Assembly (NCBI RefSeq): GCF_015999245.1
Contig: NZ_JAEAMR010000010.1
Location: 1,009,346 to 1,073,345 of the forward strand
Reading direction: 5' to 3'
Origin: Streptomyces sp. AV19
Lineage (GTDB): Bacteria > Actinomycetota > Actinomycetes > Streptomycetales > Streptomycetaceae
DNA: 64,000 bases
The notes beneath the pieces are model-generated. The model saw only the letters and a list, made by a program, of their open reading frames with translations. It was not told where the DNA came from and made no database searches. A program made the position numbers and the translations under genes. Every line of letters begins with the position of its first letter. The stretch's first letter is position 1. Shown here one piece after another: positions 34,120 through 43,178 of the stretch.

Positions 34120-35004
34120 GTGGCATGGCTCTGCTCCGGCCTGCGCTGGAGCACCGAGGGACCCTCGGTGGTCTGGCAGCACCCGCTGCACGGGGAGCGG
34201 CTCTCGCCGCTCGCCCCCGGGCGGCGGCTGGGCTTCGTCCTCGGGGACGCGCGGCACTGCGTCGGTGTGCGCCGGGGCGGGCGGCGCACGCCGTGCCCGA
34301 CGGGGGCGGCGGTGCCGTCCGCCGCGGTCTCCGCGCAGTGCGCCGAGTGCGCCCGGCTGGACCGGTCGCGGTCCGTCGCGGCCGACACGATGGCCGACGA
34401 CCCGCGGCCCTACGACGTCTACCTCGCGTGGTTCGCCCCCGGACTGGTCAAGGTGGGCATCACCGCCGCCGAGCGGGGCGGCGTCCGGCTGCTCGAACAG
34501 GCGGCGCTGTCCTACGCCCTGCTCGGCCGCGGGCCGCTGATGGCGGCGCGGCGGGCGGAGGCGGTGCTGGGCGTGGCGCTGGGGGTGCCGGACCGTTTCC
34601 CGTACGCGGCCAAGCGCGCCGCGCGCCATCCGCTGCCGCCCCCGGACGTACGGACCGCCGAACTCGCCGCGCTCCACGCCCGGGCGTGCACCGCGCCCGG
34701 ACTGCCCGAGTCCCTGGCCGTACGGGCCTTCGCGCCCGTCCACCACGACGAGGTCTTCCACGTCGAGGGGATCCGCTCCCGGGCGGGGGTGGCCGTGCCG
34801 GCGGCGGGGCGGGTGGTCGCGGGGCGGGTGGCCGCGGTGGCCGGGCCGGATGTGTATCTGGAGATGGGCGATGGCCGGCTGGTCGTTGTCGACGTACGGC
34901 GGCTGGCGGGGTGGGAGTTGGGGGCGGTGGGGGATGGCGTGGTAACGACGGTGGAGGTGGAGTGGGGCGAAGCGCCGGTGGGCGAGCCACCGGCGCTGTT
35001 CTGA
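34120..35004 (+). CDS. DUF2797 domain protein
   Basis: A 294-residue protein of the DUF2797 family. GTG 34120 has GAGGAGG eight bases upstream; the long in-frame extension upstream is a shadow of the MFS gene. Two cysteines in CAECARLDRSRSVAAD, with an upstream cysteine pair (CVGVRRGGRRTPC), could form a zinc site. The central YDVYLAWFAPGLVKVGITAAER resembles a GIY-YIG-like nuclease fold core, but catalytic residues cannot be confirmed by eye. It lies 17 bases after the MFS gene and may be cotranscribed. Confidence 0.8.
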   Translation: MAWLCSGLRWSTEGPSVVWQHPLHGERLSPLAPGRRLGFVLGDARHCVGVRRGGRRTPCPTGAAVPSAAVSAQCAECARLDRSRSVAADTMADDPRPYDVYLAWFAPGLVKVGITAAERGGVRLLEQAALSYALLGRGPLMAARRAEAVLGVALGVPDRFPYAAKRAARHPLPPPDVRTAELAALHARACTAPGLPESLAVRAFAPVHHDEVFHVEGIRSRAGVAVPAAGRVVAGRVAAVAGPDVYLEMGDGRLVVVDVRRLAGWELGAVGDGVVTTVEVEWGEAPVGEPPALF

Positions 35005-35010
35005 GCCCCA

Positions 35011-35183
35011 GCCCCGCCCTTTCACCGTTTCCCGGGGAGACCCCGGACCCCATTCGCCCTTCGGGCGAAGTCCTCAAACGCCGGACAGGCTGAATAATCA
35101 GCCCGTCCGGTGTTTGAGGACCAACGCGGCGCAGCCGCGCTGCACCCGCGCGGAGCGCGCGAGAAACGGTGAAAGGGCGGGGC
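35011..35183. repeat. Complete composite palindromic element
   Basis: A 173-base element with perfect inverted ends: GCCCCGCCCTTTCACCGTTT at 35011-35030 and its complement at 35164-35183. Inside is a palindrome at about 35070-35122 (arms GTCCTCAAACGCCGGAC and GTCCGGTGTTTGAGGAC). This is the only copy in the window with both ends. It lies between convergent genes. Confidence 0.85.
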
Positions 35184-35197
35184 GGGGGCAGAATCCC

Positions 35198-37582
35198 TCA
35201 CGGCAACGCCGGCAAATCCTCCGCGTACAGCAACGTCAAGTCATCCGTGCTCGGGTGCGACAACTGCGCCACCCGCCCCGCGTGCCGTTCCACCATCGCC
35301 TCGAACGTCTGGCGCGCCGTGCGCCCGTTGCCGAACGCCGGGCCCCTGGGGACGGCGCGGAAGTAGCCGAGGAGCGCGTCGGAGGCGCCCTCGCCGATGC
35401 GGTACTCGTGCTCCTCCGCCTGCTGCTCCACGATGCGCAGCAGCTCCTCGGGGGCATAGTCGCCGAAGGTGATGGTGCGCGAGAAGCGGGACGCCACACC
35501 GGGGTTGACGGTCAGGAAGCGCTCCATCTCGGCGGTGTAGCCGGCGACGATCACCACCACCGCGTCCCGGTGGTCCTCCATCAGCTTCACCAGGGTGTCG
35601 ATCGCCTCGCGGCCGAAGTCCCGGCCGGAGTCCTCGGGGGCCAGCGCGTAGGCCTCGTCGATGAACAGGACGCCGCCGCGGGCCCGTTCGAACGCCTCCT
35701 GGGTGCGGATGGCCGTGGAGCCGATGTGCTCGCCCACCAGGTCCACCCGGGACACCTCGACCAGATGGCCGCGCTCCAGCACGCCGAGGGAGGCGAGGAT
35801 CTCCCCGTAGAGACGGGCGACGGTGGTCTTGCCGGTGCCGGGGGAGCCGGTGAACACCAGGTGGCGGCGGACGGAGGCGGCCTTGAGGCCGGCCTCGCGG
35901 CGGCGCCGGCCCACCTCGATCATGTCGGTGAGCGCCCGCACCTCCCGCTTGACGCTGTCCAGGCCCACCAGCTTGTCGAGTTCGCCGAGCACCGCGACGG
36001 CGGGCCGGGACGCGGCGGCCGGCGGGGCGGCGGCCGGCTCGGCCGCCGCGGGCTTCGGCGGCGCGGCCGGGGCCGGCACCGGGGCCCGCTCCACCGCGGG
36101 CACCGCGACGGGCTCGTCGCTCGTGCAGCCCTCGCTCACCGGGCCCTGCGCCCCGCCGTCGGCGAACTCGTAACCGCCGCGCGCGCAGCGCTCGGTGCGG
36201 CAGTGGCTGAGGGTGGCCCGGCAGCCGTCGATGACGTGGAAGCCGAAGCCGCCGCTGCCGGTCACCCGGCAGTGCCGGAAGGTGCCGCGGCCCTCCGCCG
36301 AGACGTAGAAGCCGGCCTCCAGCGGCGAACTCACCGAGCACTGCTCGAAGGTGGGGTCCGCGCCCTTGGTGACGATCACGCCGGTCGCCGTCGCGTCGAC
36401 GGCGCAGCCGGTCAGCGTGCCGCCGCTGCCGGGGTCGCGGAACCAGGCGCCGGTGGTGGCCTCCCGGATGCGGCAGTCGTCGAGCCGCGCGGTGGCGCCG
36501 CCGCTGACCGAGACCGCCGTGCCCCGGATGCGGGACAGGTCGCTGTCGGCGACCTCCGCGCACGAGCCGCGGTCGAGGACGAAGAGCGCGTCCGGCACGT
36601 CGTGCACCCGGCACGCGGCGAGGACGGCCGTCGCGCCGTCGCTCACCCAGACCGCCGGGTAGTCGCCGGTGCTGTCCTGGATCTCGCACCGGTCGGCCTC
36701 GGCGCGGGTGCCCGGGTCCCACACCGACAGGCCGTTGCGCCCGAAGTGGCGCACCGTGGACCGGGACATCGTCAGCACCGAACGCGCCCGCAGGTCCACG
36801 CCGTTCTCCGGGACGTCGTGGATGTCGCAGTCGGTCAGGGCGAGCACGGCCTCCCCGTCGAGGGTCACGCCGTCGGCCGCGACCCGGTGCACCCGGCACT
36901 CGGTCAGCCGCCCGGCCGCGCGGGCGGCCAGCCGCACCCCGGCGCCCTTGATCTCGTACACCTCGCAGCCCACCGCCTCCAGCGTGCTGCCCTCGCCCGT
37001 CACCGACAGGCCGGCGCCGCGCGCGTGGTGGACCCGGCAGCGCTCCAGCCGGGGCGCGCCGCCGTCGTGCACGGTGATGCCCGACTGGCCCGCGGCGAGC
37101 ACCTCGCAGTCCTCGAAGATGCCGCCCGCGCCGTCCAGCACGCTGATGCCGGTGCCCGTGACGTTGTCGACCGTGCACTGGCGCACCGTCGGCCGGGCGC
37201 CGCCGCGGACCTCGATGCCCGCCGACGAATGCGTCACCACCCGCAGGCCGATCAGCTCGGGGGCGCCGTCCTCCACCAATAGCGCGGGCGCGGCCGCGTC
37301 GTGGCCCTCCACGTGCAGGTCGAGGAGGGCCGCCGAGGCCCGGACGGTGACCGCGACGCCGTCGGCCGGGGCGATCCGCACCGAGCCGGGCGCCCCGTCG
37401 GCGCCGCGCAGGGTGACGGCGCGGGCCACCACGAGGTTCTCCCGGTAGGTGCCCGGGGCGACGGACAGCACGTCCCCGTCGGCGGCCGCCTCCAGGGCCG
37501 CGGCGAGACAGTCGTACTCACCGGTGCGCCGCCGCCAGCGCGACGGGCCGCTGTGGGTCACCTGGACCGAGCCCTGTGCCAT
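35198..37582 (-). CDS. Right-handed beta-helix repeat protein fused to CbxX/EccA-type AAA+ ATPase
   Basis: A 794-residue two-part protein. Residues 20-490 are a right-handed parallel beta-helix built of about 20 imperfect repeats of 22-24 residues (patterns such as GVTLDGEAVLALTDCDIHD). A proline/alanine linker at about 490-530 joins a C-terminal AAA+ domain. Walker A is GSPGTGKT at residues 579-586, Walker B is VLFIDEAY at 638-645, and the arginine-rich sensor region follows. The ATPase resembles EccA of type VII secretion and SpoVK. ATG 37582 is used; further upstream the frame is intergenic. A role in remodelling a secreted or cell-surface assembly is plausible but unproven. Confidence 0.88.
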   Translation of the reverse strand: MAQGSVQVTHSGPSRWRRRTGEYDCLAAALEAAADGDVLSVAPGTYRENLVVARAVTLRGADGAPGSVRIAPADGVAVTVRASAALLDLHVEGHDAAAPALLVEDGAPELIGLRVVTHSSAGIEVRGGARPTVRQCTVDNVTGTGISVLDGAGGIFEDCEVLAAGQSGITVHDGGAPRLERCRVHHARGAGLSVTGEGSTLEAVGCEVYEIKGAGVRLAARAAGRLTECRVHRVAADGVTLDGEAVLALTDCDIHDVPENGVDLRARSVLTMSRSTVRHFGRNGLSVWDPGTRAEADRCEIQDSTGDYPAVWVSDGATAVLAACRVHDVPDALFVLDRGSCAEVADSDLSRIRGTAVSVSGGATARLDDCRIREATTGAWFRDPGSGGTLTGCAVDATATGVIVTKGADPTFEQCSVSSPLEAGFYVSAEGRGTFRHCRVTGSGGFGFHVIDGCRATLSHCRTERCARGGYEFADGGAQGPVSEGCTSDEPVAVPAVERAPVPAPAAPPKPAAAEPAAAPPAAASRPAVAVLGELDKLVGLDSVKREVRALTDMIEVGRRRREAGLKAASVRRHLVFTGSPGTGKTTVARLYGEILASLGVLERGHLVEVSRVDLVGEHIGSTAIRTQEAFERARGGVLFIDEAYALAPEDSGRDFGREAIDTLVKLMEDHRDAVVVIVAGYTAEMERFLTVNPGVASRFSRTITFGDYAPEELLRIVEQQAEEHEYRIGEGASDALLGYFRAVPRGPAFGNGRTARQTFEAMVERHAGRVAQLSHPSTDDLTLLYAEDLPALP

Positions 37583-37738
37583 GGTGCTGCTGCGCCCCCA
37601 CCTCGTGCGTGTGCCAGCCCGGACGAACGGGCCGTCCGGGACCGGTGCGTACCCGGCCGCTCCACCGTAGCGTGCGCCGGGCGCGGGAGTTGACCGTCCG
37701 TCGCAGCTCACACCCCCTCGGGCCGTTGTCCGTTCGCG

Positions 37739-38350
37739 TCAGCTGCCGGCGTCCGCCCGGCCCCAGGTCTGTCCGGCCCGTTCCCAGGCGCGGTCCCACT
37801 GCCCGTGGCGCCAGCGCATGATGCGCCAGACGGTCAGCACCCGCAGCCCCTGCACCGCGCCCGCGGCGGCCGCCGCGGCCCCGGCGCCGGCCAGCCCCGC
37901 GTGGACGGAGGCGGTGGCCGCGTCCAGCGGACGGCCCGCGAGGCGGCCGCGGTCGTCGGTCCACAGCGGGAAGCGGTGGCCCGGGACCGCGGCGGCGGAC
38001 AGCGGGACCAGCCCGGTGCGCGAGCTGCCGTCCGGGCAGGGCCAGCGGGCGAGCACCCGGTGGTACCCCTCGCGCCCGGTGGTGGCCTCCCGGTCCGCAC
38101 CGGCCCCGCGGCCCGCCGCGCGGAGCGCGGTGGCGCTCACCAGGTGGCGGTGCAGCTGTTGTTCGCGGACGGTCTGCCGCAGCGCGGCATGGGCGGTGGA
38201 ACCGGTCAGCCAGCCGGCCAGTGAGCCGGCCACGAGCATCACCACCACGGCCGCCGTCCACACCCAGGCCTCCAGGACATCGGTGGGACGGCGCAGCGGA
38301 TTGCGCCGCCAGCGCCAGGTGGACCGCCGTACCCAGGACGTCGCGCCCAT
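37739..38350 (-). CDS. Rv1733c-like membrane protein
   Basis: A 203-residue membrane protein. One span at about residues 28-50 (WVWTAAVVVMLVAGSLAGWL) follows a basic cytoplasmic RRSTWRWRRNPLRRP. A second hydrophobic stretch lies at about 145-165 (GLAGAGAAAAAAGAVQGL). Between them an extracytoplasmic domain of about 90 residues contains RVLARWPCPDGS. This matches the Streptomyces Rv1733c family. ATG 38350 is preferred over an upstream in-frame start. Function unknown. Confidence 0.85.
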   Translation of the reverse strand: MGATSWVRRSTWRWRRNPLRRPTDVLEAWVWTAAVVVMLVAGSLAGWLTGSTAHAALRQTVREQQLHRHLVSATALRAAGRGAGADREATTGREGYHRVLARWPCPDGSSRTGLVPLSAAAVPGHRFPLWTDDRGRLAGRPLDAATASVHAGLAGAGAAAAAAGAVQGLRVLTVWRIMRWRHGQWDRAWERAGQTWGRADAGS

Positions 38351-38556
38351 GGTGCTCACCCCCTTGCGTCCCATTACCTCACAAGGGGCCCCGCATGCGG
38401 GACGGTGCGGAGCAGAGAGGGGCATCACCGCTGGAGGACGGCCGGGGCGGCGCGTTGACGTGCGCGGGGGCGCGCGGGGCGGGAACGGAGGGCCCGGTCC
38501 GGAACCTCAAGTCGGGGCCCCGGAGCGGGATCCAGCTCCAGGATCCGGACCGGGAT

Positions 38557-39387
38557 CTACTCCAGGATCTCGACGGGGTCGCCGACCCGCAGCACCCCCG
38601 TGTGCTCCGGCACCAGGTTCTGCCCGAAGACCACGCCCGCGTCCCGCCGCCGGTGGCGGCCCAGCGTGTGCAGCGGCTCCCGCCCGCGGACGCCTGTGCG
38701 CTGGTCGGTGGTGGTGACCACGCACCGGCCGCAGGGTTTGGCGACCCGGAAGGCCACCTCGCCCAGCCGTACCCGCCGCCAGCCGTCCTCGGCCCAGGGC
38801 GCGGTGCCGCCGACCACCACGTTGGGCCGGAAGCGGGCCATCGGCAGCGGGCCCTCCGCGGCGTGATCCCCTTCGGCCACCAGGGAGTTGAGGGCGTCCA
38901 GCGAGGAACGCGCGGTGAGCAGCAGGGGGAAGCCGTCGGCGAAGCTCACCCGGTCCCCCGGCCGTGCGTAGTGGGGATCGACCGGACGACGGACGGCCGG
39001 GTCGTCCATGTGCACCAGACGGGCCGGGGTACCGAGGCAGTCGGTCAGCCAGGCGTCCGCCTCCGGCCCCGCGGGCACCGCCTCGGTCCCGTCCCGGAAC
39101 AGCGTGACCCGGACCGTGCCCCGCTCCACGGGGTCCGGCACCGGCACCTCCAGCGTCCCCGCCCCGGGGCCGGTGATCCGCACGCCGCCGCCGGGCACGA
39201 GCCGCGCCGATACCAACGCGAGCCGGGGCAGCTGCCGTTGGGTCAGGAACCGGCCGTCCGGCCGGACGGCCATCCACCGGCGGTCCCCGGCGAGCCCCCA
39301 CGGCTCGACGTCCGCCTCCCCGGGAGCGTCCCCCGCCATCGACTTGACCGGGTAGAGGCGGATCGCCGTGAGCACAGGGGTGGGCAT
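38557..39387 (-). CDS. MOSC domain protein
   Basis: A 276-residue MOSC protein with an N-terminal beta-barrel subdomain (about residues 1-115; IRLYPVKSMAGD at the start) and the C-terminal MOSC domain. The conserved cysteine that binds the molybdenum cofactor sulfur is likely in KPCGRCVVTTTDQRTG near residue 225. Such proteins resemble the C-terminal part of molybdenum cofactor sulfurase and the mARC/YcbX reductases. There is no ferredoxin domain, so electron delivery would need a partner. Confidence 0.9.
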   Translation of the reverse strand: MPTPVLTAIRLYPVKSMAGDAPGEADVEPWGLAGDRRWMAVRPDGRFLTQRQLPRLALVSARLVPGGGVRITGPGAGTLEVPVPDPVERGTVRVTLFRDGTEAVPAGPEADAWLTDCLGTPARLVHMDDPAVRRPVDPHYARPGDRVSFADGFPLLLTARSSLDALNSLVAEGDHAAEGPLPMARFRPNVVVGGTAPWAEDGWRRVRLGEVAFRVAKPCGRCVVTTTDQRTGVRGREPLHTLGRHRRRDAGVVFGQNLVPEHTGVLRVGDPVEILE

Positions 39388-39453
39388 GCGCCCCATCCTG
39401 TCAGTCCGGCCCGGCAAGTCCCCCCGCCGGACCGGGCGTTCGGCGCGTCGAGC

Positions 39454-39948
39454 TCAGTAGCCTCCCTGGCCGCCCTGGTACGGGCGCTGGTACGGATCCT
39501 CGTACGGCGCGGCGGGACGCGGCGCGACCGGGCGCATCGCGTCGTAGCCCGCCGGGTTGGGGCCCGCCCCCGGGCGCTGCTGGTACGGCTGCTGCGCGCC
39601 GGGGTAGCCGCGCGGCGCGGACGCCTGCTGCGGGATGTACGGGGCGGGCGCCTGCTGGAGCCCGCCGGGCTGCGCGGCGCCCGGGTGACCGTACTGCGGG
39701 GGCTGCGGGGCGTAGCCGCCCTGCGGGTGCTGCGGCATCTGCGGGGCCGCGGGCGGCGCCATGCCCTGGCCCGAGGGCAGGGCGGGCAGCGCCGGCAGCT
39801 GGCTGCCGCCGTCGAACGGCGCCGACACCCGGATGGGGGCGATCTGCGGGGTGCCCCGCTCGGCGACGAGGCTGTCGTAGATGGGGGTGTCCGGGAAGGA
39901 CGACGCGGCGTAATAGCCGCTGCCGTAGGCACTGCGGGGGGAGGTCAT
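39454..39948 (-). CDS. Proline/glutamine/tyrosine-rich protein (DUF6643-like)
   Basis: A 164-residue low-complexity protein. The first 40 residues are ordered-looking and conserved in my memory of Streptomyces (FPDTPIYDSLVAERGTPQIA). The rest is rich in Pro, Gln, Gly and Tyr (QMPQHPQGGYAPQPPQYG) and is probably disordered. No signal or membrane segment is seen. It is divergent from the TerD-domain gene. Function unknown; the family tag is tentative. Confidence 0.75.
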   Translation of the reverse strand: MTSPRSAYGSGYYAASSFPDTPIYDSLVAERGTPQIAPIRVSAPFDGGSQLPALPALPSGQGMAPPAAPQMPQHPQGGYAPQPPQYGHPGAAQPGGLQQAPAPYIPQQASAPRGYPGAQQPYQQRPGAGPNPAGYDAMRPVAPRPAAPYEDPYQRPYQGGQGGY

Positions 39949-40184
39949 AGCCCTTAAGTTAAGCCCACGATGTGCTGGTTGGGGAGTCAGGTACCTGGGT
40001 TGATTACGGGGGCTTGGCGACCCGGTGCGACCAATCGGGGCGAAGCCGGAGAATTCGGTGGTCGCGATGTGTTGGAACGGTGTAAAGGACCGGTTCGTTC
40101 GACTGGACGACCGGATCGTTCGGGGCCGTCCGAGGGCCCGTTCAAGATCGCTCAGCGAAGGCGTCAGCAGAGGTGGAAGAGAAG

Positions 40185-41648
40185 ATGGGGATGCTCAAGG
40201 GCACCAACGTCCGGATCGCCGCACCGGCGGTGCGGATAGAACTGGGCTGGCGCACCGGCCCCGGCGTGCCGGACGTCGACGCCTCCGCGCTGCTGCTCGC
40301 CGGGGGCCGGGTCCGTTCCGACGCCGACTTCGTGTTCTACAACCAGGCGGCGCACCCCTCGGGCGCGGTGCGGCACGAGGGCAAGACCCCGGCGGGGGAC
40401 GCGGTGACCGACGCCCTCGCCGTCGACCTGGCGGCCGTCGAGGCCGAGGTGGAGACGGTGGTGGTCGCGGCCTCCGCCGACGGTGGAACGTTTGGCCGGG
40501 TGCCCGGGCTGTACGTGCGCGTCCTGGACGCCGCGGGCGGCGCGGAGCTGGCCCGCTTCGACAGCGCCGACGCCACGGTGGAGACGGCGTTCGTGCTCGG
40601 CGAGCTCTACCGGCGGCAGGGGGAGTGGAAGTTCCGCGCGGTCGGCCAGGGTTACGACAGAGGACTGGCGGGCCTGGCGACGGACTTCGGCATCACGGTC
40701 GACGAACCGGGCCCGGCCCGGCCCGCGGCCGAACCGTCCCCGCGACCCGCGGCCCCGCCCGCGCAGGCCGCCCCGGTCCCGCCGGCCGGGCCGGCGCCGT
40801 CCGCGGCAACCAGGGCCCCGCAGGCCCCGGTTCCCCTGGCGCCGGGCCCCGGCACCCCCGGGGCTTCCGCGTCCACCGCGTCGCCCGCGGCCCCTTCGGC
40901 CGCGCATGCCCCGGGCGCGCCGCTGCCGCAGCACGCCCCGGCCGGGCAGGGCGCCCCCGCCGCCCCGGCGCTCGCGCGCCCCGCTCAGGGGCCCGTCAGC
41001 CTGAGCAAGATCACGCTCACCAAGGAGGCCCCCGCCGTCTCCCTCACCAAGCAGGGCGGCACCTCCGGCGCCCTGCGCGTCAACCTCAACTGGCAGACGC
41101 GGGACCAGGAGCCCGCCAAGGGCGGCGGCTGGGGCCGGCGCATCTCCAAGGCCCTGCAGGGCGGCGGCGCGGCCCTGGACCTCGACCTCGGGGCGCTGTT
41201 CGAGCTCAACGACGGCACCAAGGGCGTCGTCCAGGCCCTCGGCAACTCCTTCGGCTCGCTGCGCCGGCCGCCCTACATCCACCTCGACGGCGACGACCGC
41301 ACCGGCGCGGCCGCGGCCGGCGAGAACCTCACCGTCAACCTCGACCACGCCCGCGACTTCCGGCGCATCCTCGTCTTCGCCACCATCTACGAGGGAGCCG
41401 CCACTTTCACCGGCCTCCACGCCACCGTCACCCTCCAGCCGCAGCACGGCGCGCCCGTCGACTTCTCGCTCGACGAGTGCACGGTCGCCTCCAACGTCTG
41501 CGCCCTCGCCCTCATCACCAACGAGGGCGGCGACCTCGTCGTCCGGCGGGAGGCCCGCTACCTGGTGCCCGAGCGCGGCGTCAGCCCGCAGCGCACCCTC
41601 GACCACGCCTACGGCTGGGGCATGAACTGGACGCCCGGCCGCAAGTGA
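40185..41648 (+). CDS. Double TerD-domain protein
   Basis: A 487-residue protein with two TerD-like calcium-binding stress domains. The first covers about residues 1-165 (LGWRTGPGVPDVDASALLL, then DFVFYNQAAHPSGAV and VETAFVLGELYRRQG). The linker at about 165-275 is almost pure Pro/Ala. The second covers about 276-487 (LSKITLTKEAPAVSLTKQGG, then NNLxxxDHARDFRR-type strands and SNVCALALITNEGGDLVV). ATG 40185 has GGAAGAGA five bases upstream. TerD proteins associate with tellurite resistance, phage inhibition and membrane stress. No other ter genes are adjacent. Confidence 0.88.
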   Translation: MGMLKGTNVRIAAPAVRIELGWRTGPGVPDVDASALLLAGGRVRSDADFVFYNQAAHPSGAVRHEGKTPAGDAVTDALAVDLAAVEAEVETVVVAASADGGTFGRVPGLYVRVLDAAGGAELARFDSADATVETAFVLGELYRRQGEWKFRAVGQGYDRGLAGLATDFGITVDEPGPARPAAEPSPRPAAPPAQAAPVPPAGPAPSAATRAPQAPVPLAPGPGTPGASASTASPAAPSAAHAPGAPLPQHAPAGQGAPAAPALARPAQGPVSLSKITLTKEAPAVSLTKQGGTSGALRVNLNWQTRDQEPAKGGGWGRRISKALQGGGAALDLDLGALFELNDGTKGVVQALGNSFGSLRRPPYIHLDGDDRTGAAAAGENLTVNLDHARDFRRILVFATIYEGAATFTGLHATVTLQPQHGAPVDFSLDECTVASNVCALALITNEGGDLVVRREARYLVPERGVSPQRTLDHAYGWGMNWTPGRK

Positions 41649-41660
41649 CGGCGTGACGGC

Positions 41661-41802
41661 TAGGGCCTGTCCGGCGGCTCTTGGACTGCCGCCGGGCGGG
41701 CCGCCCGTGTCGCGCAGCAGACCTCGTGAGCTGCCGACCGCCGCACAGGGGGCATCCGTTCCGGCGAGGCAGCGGCGTCAAGAGCCGTCGGACACGGCCT
41801 AA
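41661..41802. mobile_element. MITE-like repeat, copy C
   Basis: A 142-base element with inverted ends (TAGGGCCTGTCCGGCGGCTC at the left; the complement of TTAGGCCGTGTCCGACGGCT at the right). It is the inverted match of the copy at 26215-26352 with few differences and encodes no protein. It fills the gap between two convergent genes and provides the stop codon of the minus-strand glycosyltransferase. Confidence 0.82.
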
Positions 41803-42977
41803 TCGCCGGGCCGGGGCGCGGGCTCGGGACGGGCGTACGTCCGTCCCTTCCAGGCCGCGCCCCGGCCCCGGTGGTGCTGCACCGCGGAGTCCACGGTCAT
41901 CAGCAAGTAGAGCAGGGCGATGACGGGGAACAGCACCGCGAGCCACAGCGGCTGGCGGTAGTGGCGCAGCATCGGGACGTACGTCCCCGCCATCAGCGCC
42001 CACGCCGCCGCCCCCGCGGCCAGGGTGGGCGCGCCCGTCAGCGCCCCCGCGACCACCGCCGCCGGCGGCACGAGGTAGACCAGCGCCAGCCCGGCCACCG
42101 TCCCGATCAGCAGCAGCGGGTTGTGGAGCAGCTGGGCGTAGGCGCTGCGGGAGACCATCCGCCACAGCGGGGCGAGCCCCGAGTAGGGCCGGACGCTGTC
42201 CACCCGCTCGGCCAGCCCCAGCCAGATCCGGCCGCCGGAACGCTTGACCGCGCGGGCGACCGCCACGTCGTCGATCACCGCCTGCCGGACGGTCTGTGGG
42301 ATCCCGGCCCGCTCGGCGGCCTCCCGGCGCAGCAGGATGCAGCCGCCGGCGGCCGCGGCCGTGCGGGAGCCCGGGCGGTTGACCCGGCGGAAGGGGTAGA
42401 GCAGGGCGAAGAGCTGGACGAAGGCGGGGACGACCAGCCGCTCCCACCCCGTCGCCACCCGCAGCCGGGCCATCTGCGAGACCAGGTCGAGTCCGCCCGA
42501 GCGGGCGGCCGCGACCAACTCCCGCAGGCTGTCGGGGGCGTGGGCGATGTCGGCGTCGGTCAGCAGCAGGTACTCGGCGTCGGTGCGGGCGCGGGCCAGG
42601 GCCATGCCGTGCCGCACCGCCCACAGCTTGCCGGTCCAGCCGGGGGCCGGTTCGCCGGGGGAGCCGACGGTCAGCGGGAGCCCGCCGTGCTCCGCCGCCA
42701 GCGCGCGGGCCAGTTCGCCGGTGCCGTCCGTGCTGCCGTCGTCGACGAGGAAGACCTCGGCCCGGCCCGGATAGTCCTGGGCCAGCAGGGACGGCAGGCT
42801 CACCGGGAGCACCTCCGCCTCGTCCCGGGCGGGGACCACGATCGCCACCGACGGCCACGCGGCGGGCGGCGTGCGCGGGGGCAGCCGCACGTCGGTGCGC
42901 CAGAAGAAGCCCTGGCACAGCAGCAGCCACAGCCACGCGGCCAGCGAACCGACGGAGATCCACGTCATCGCGTTCAC
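41799..42977 (-). CDS. Family 2 glycosyltransferase (HpnB-like)
   Basis: A 392-residue membrane glycosyltransferase. After an N-terminal span (about residues 5-25) the GT-A domain has VVPARDEAEVL, VDDGSTDGTGEL and the LTDADIAHAPD metal motif. A QAVIDDVAVARAVKRSGG segment follows. Three or four C-terminal spans follow from about residue 275. The overall form matches the hopene-associated HpnB type, although no other hopanoid gene lies nearby. Its TAG stop lies in the end of the MITE-like repeat. ATG 42968 is an alternative start. Confidence 0.87.
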   Translation of the reverse strand: MNAMTWISVGSLAAWLWLLLCQGFFWRTDVRLPPRTPPAAWPSVAIVVPARDEAEVLPVSLPSLLAQDYPGRAEVFLVDDGSTDGTGELARALAAEHGGLPLTVGSPGEPAPGWTGKLWAVRHGMALARARTDAEYLLLTDADIAHAPDSLRELVAAARSGGLDLVSQMARLRVATGWERLVVPAFVQLFALLYPFRRVNRPGSRTAAAAGGCILLRREAAERAGIPQTVRQAVIDDVAVARAVKRSGGRIWLGLAERVDSVRPYSGLAPLWRMVSRSAYAQLLHNPLLLIGTVAGLALVYLVPPAAVVAGALTGAPTLAAGAAAWALMAGTYVPMLRHYRQPLWLAVLFPVIALLYLLMTVDSAVQHHRGRGAAWKGRTYARPEPAPRPGD

Positions 42978-43178
42978 CCGCCGCAGTCTGCCGCACCGGC
43001 GCGGAAAGAGGGGCGGACACTGGCCAGAAGGGGACGGAGAGTGTCACAAAGGTCCCGGCCGGAGGCCGTCCATTACGTGGATCCACCTCGCGTTGCCGGG
43101 CCGGCGCACTCCGTGGACCTGTGGTTCCGGCCGGGGACCCGGGGGTTGTCCCCCGGGAAAACGCAGTAAAGTGACCGG

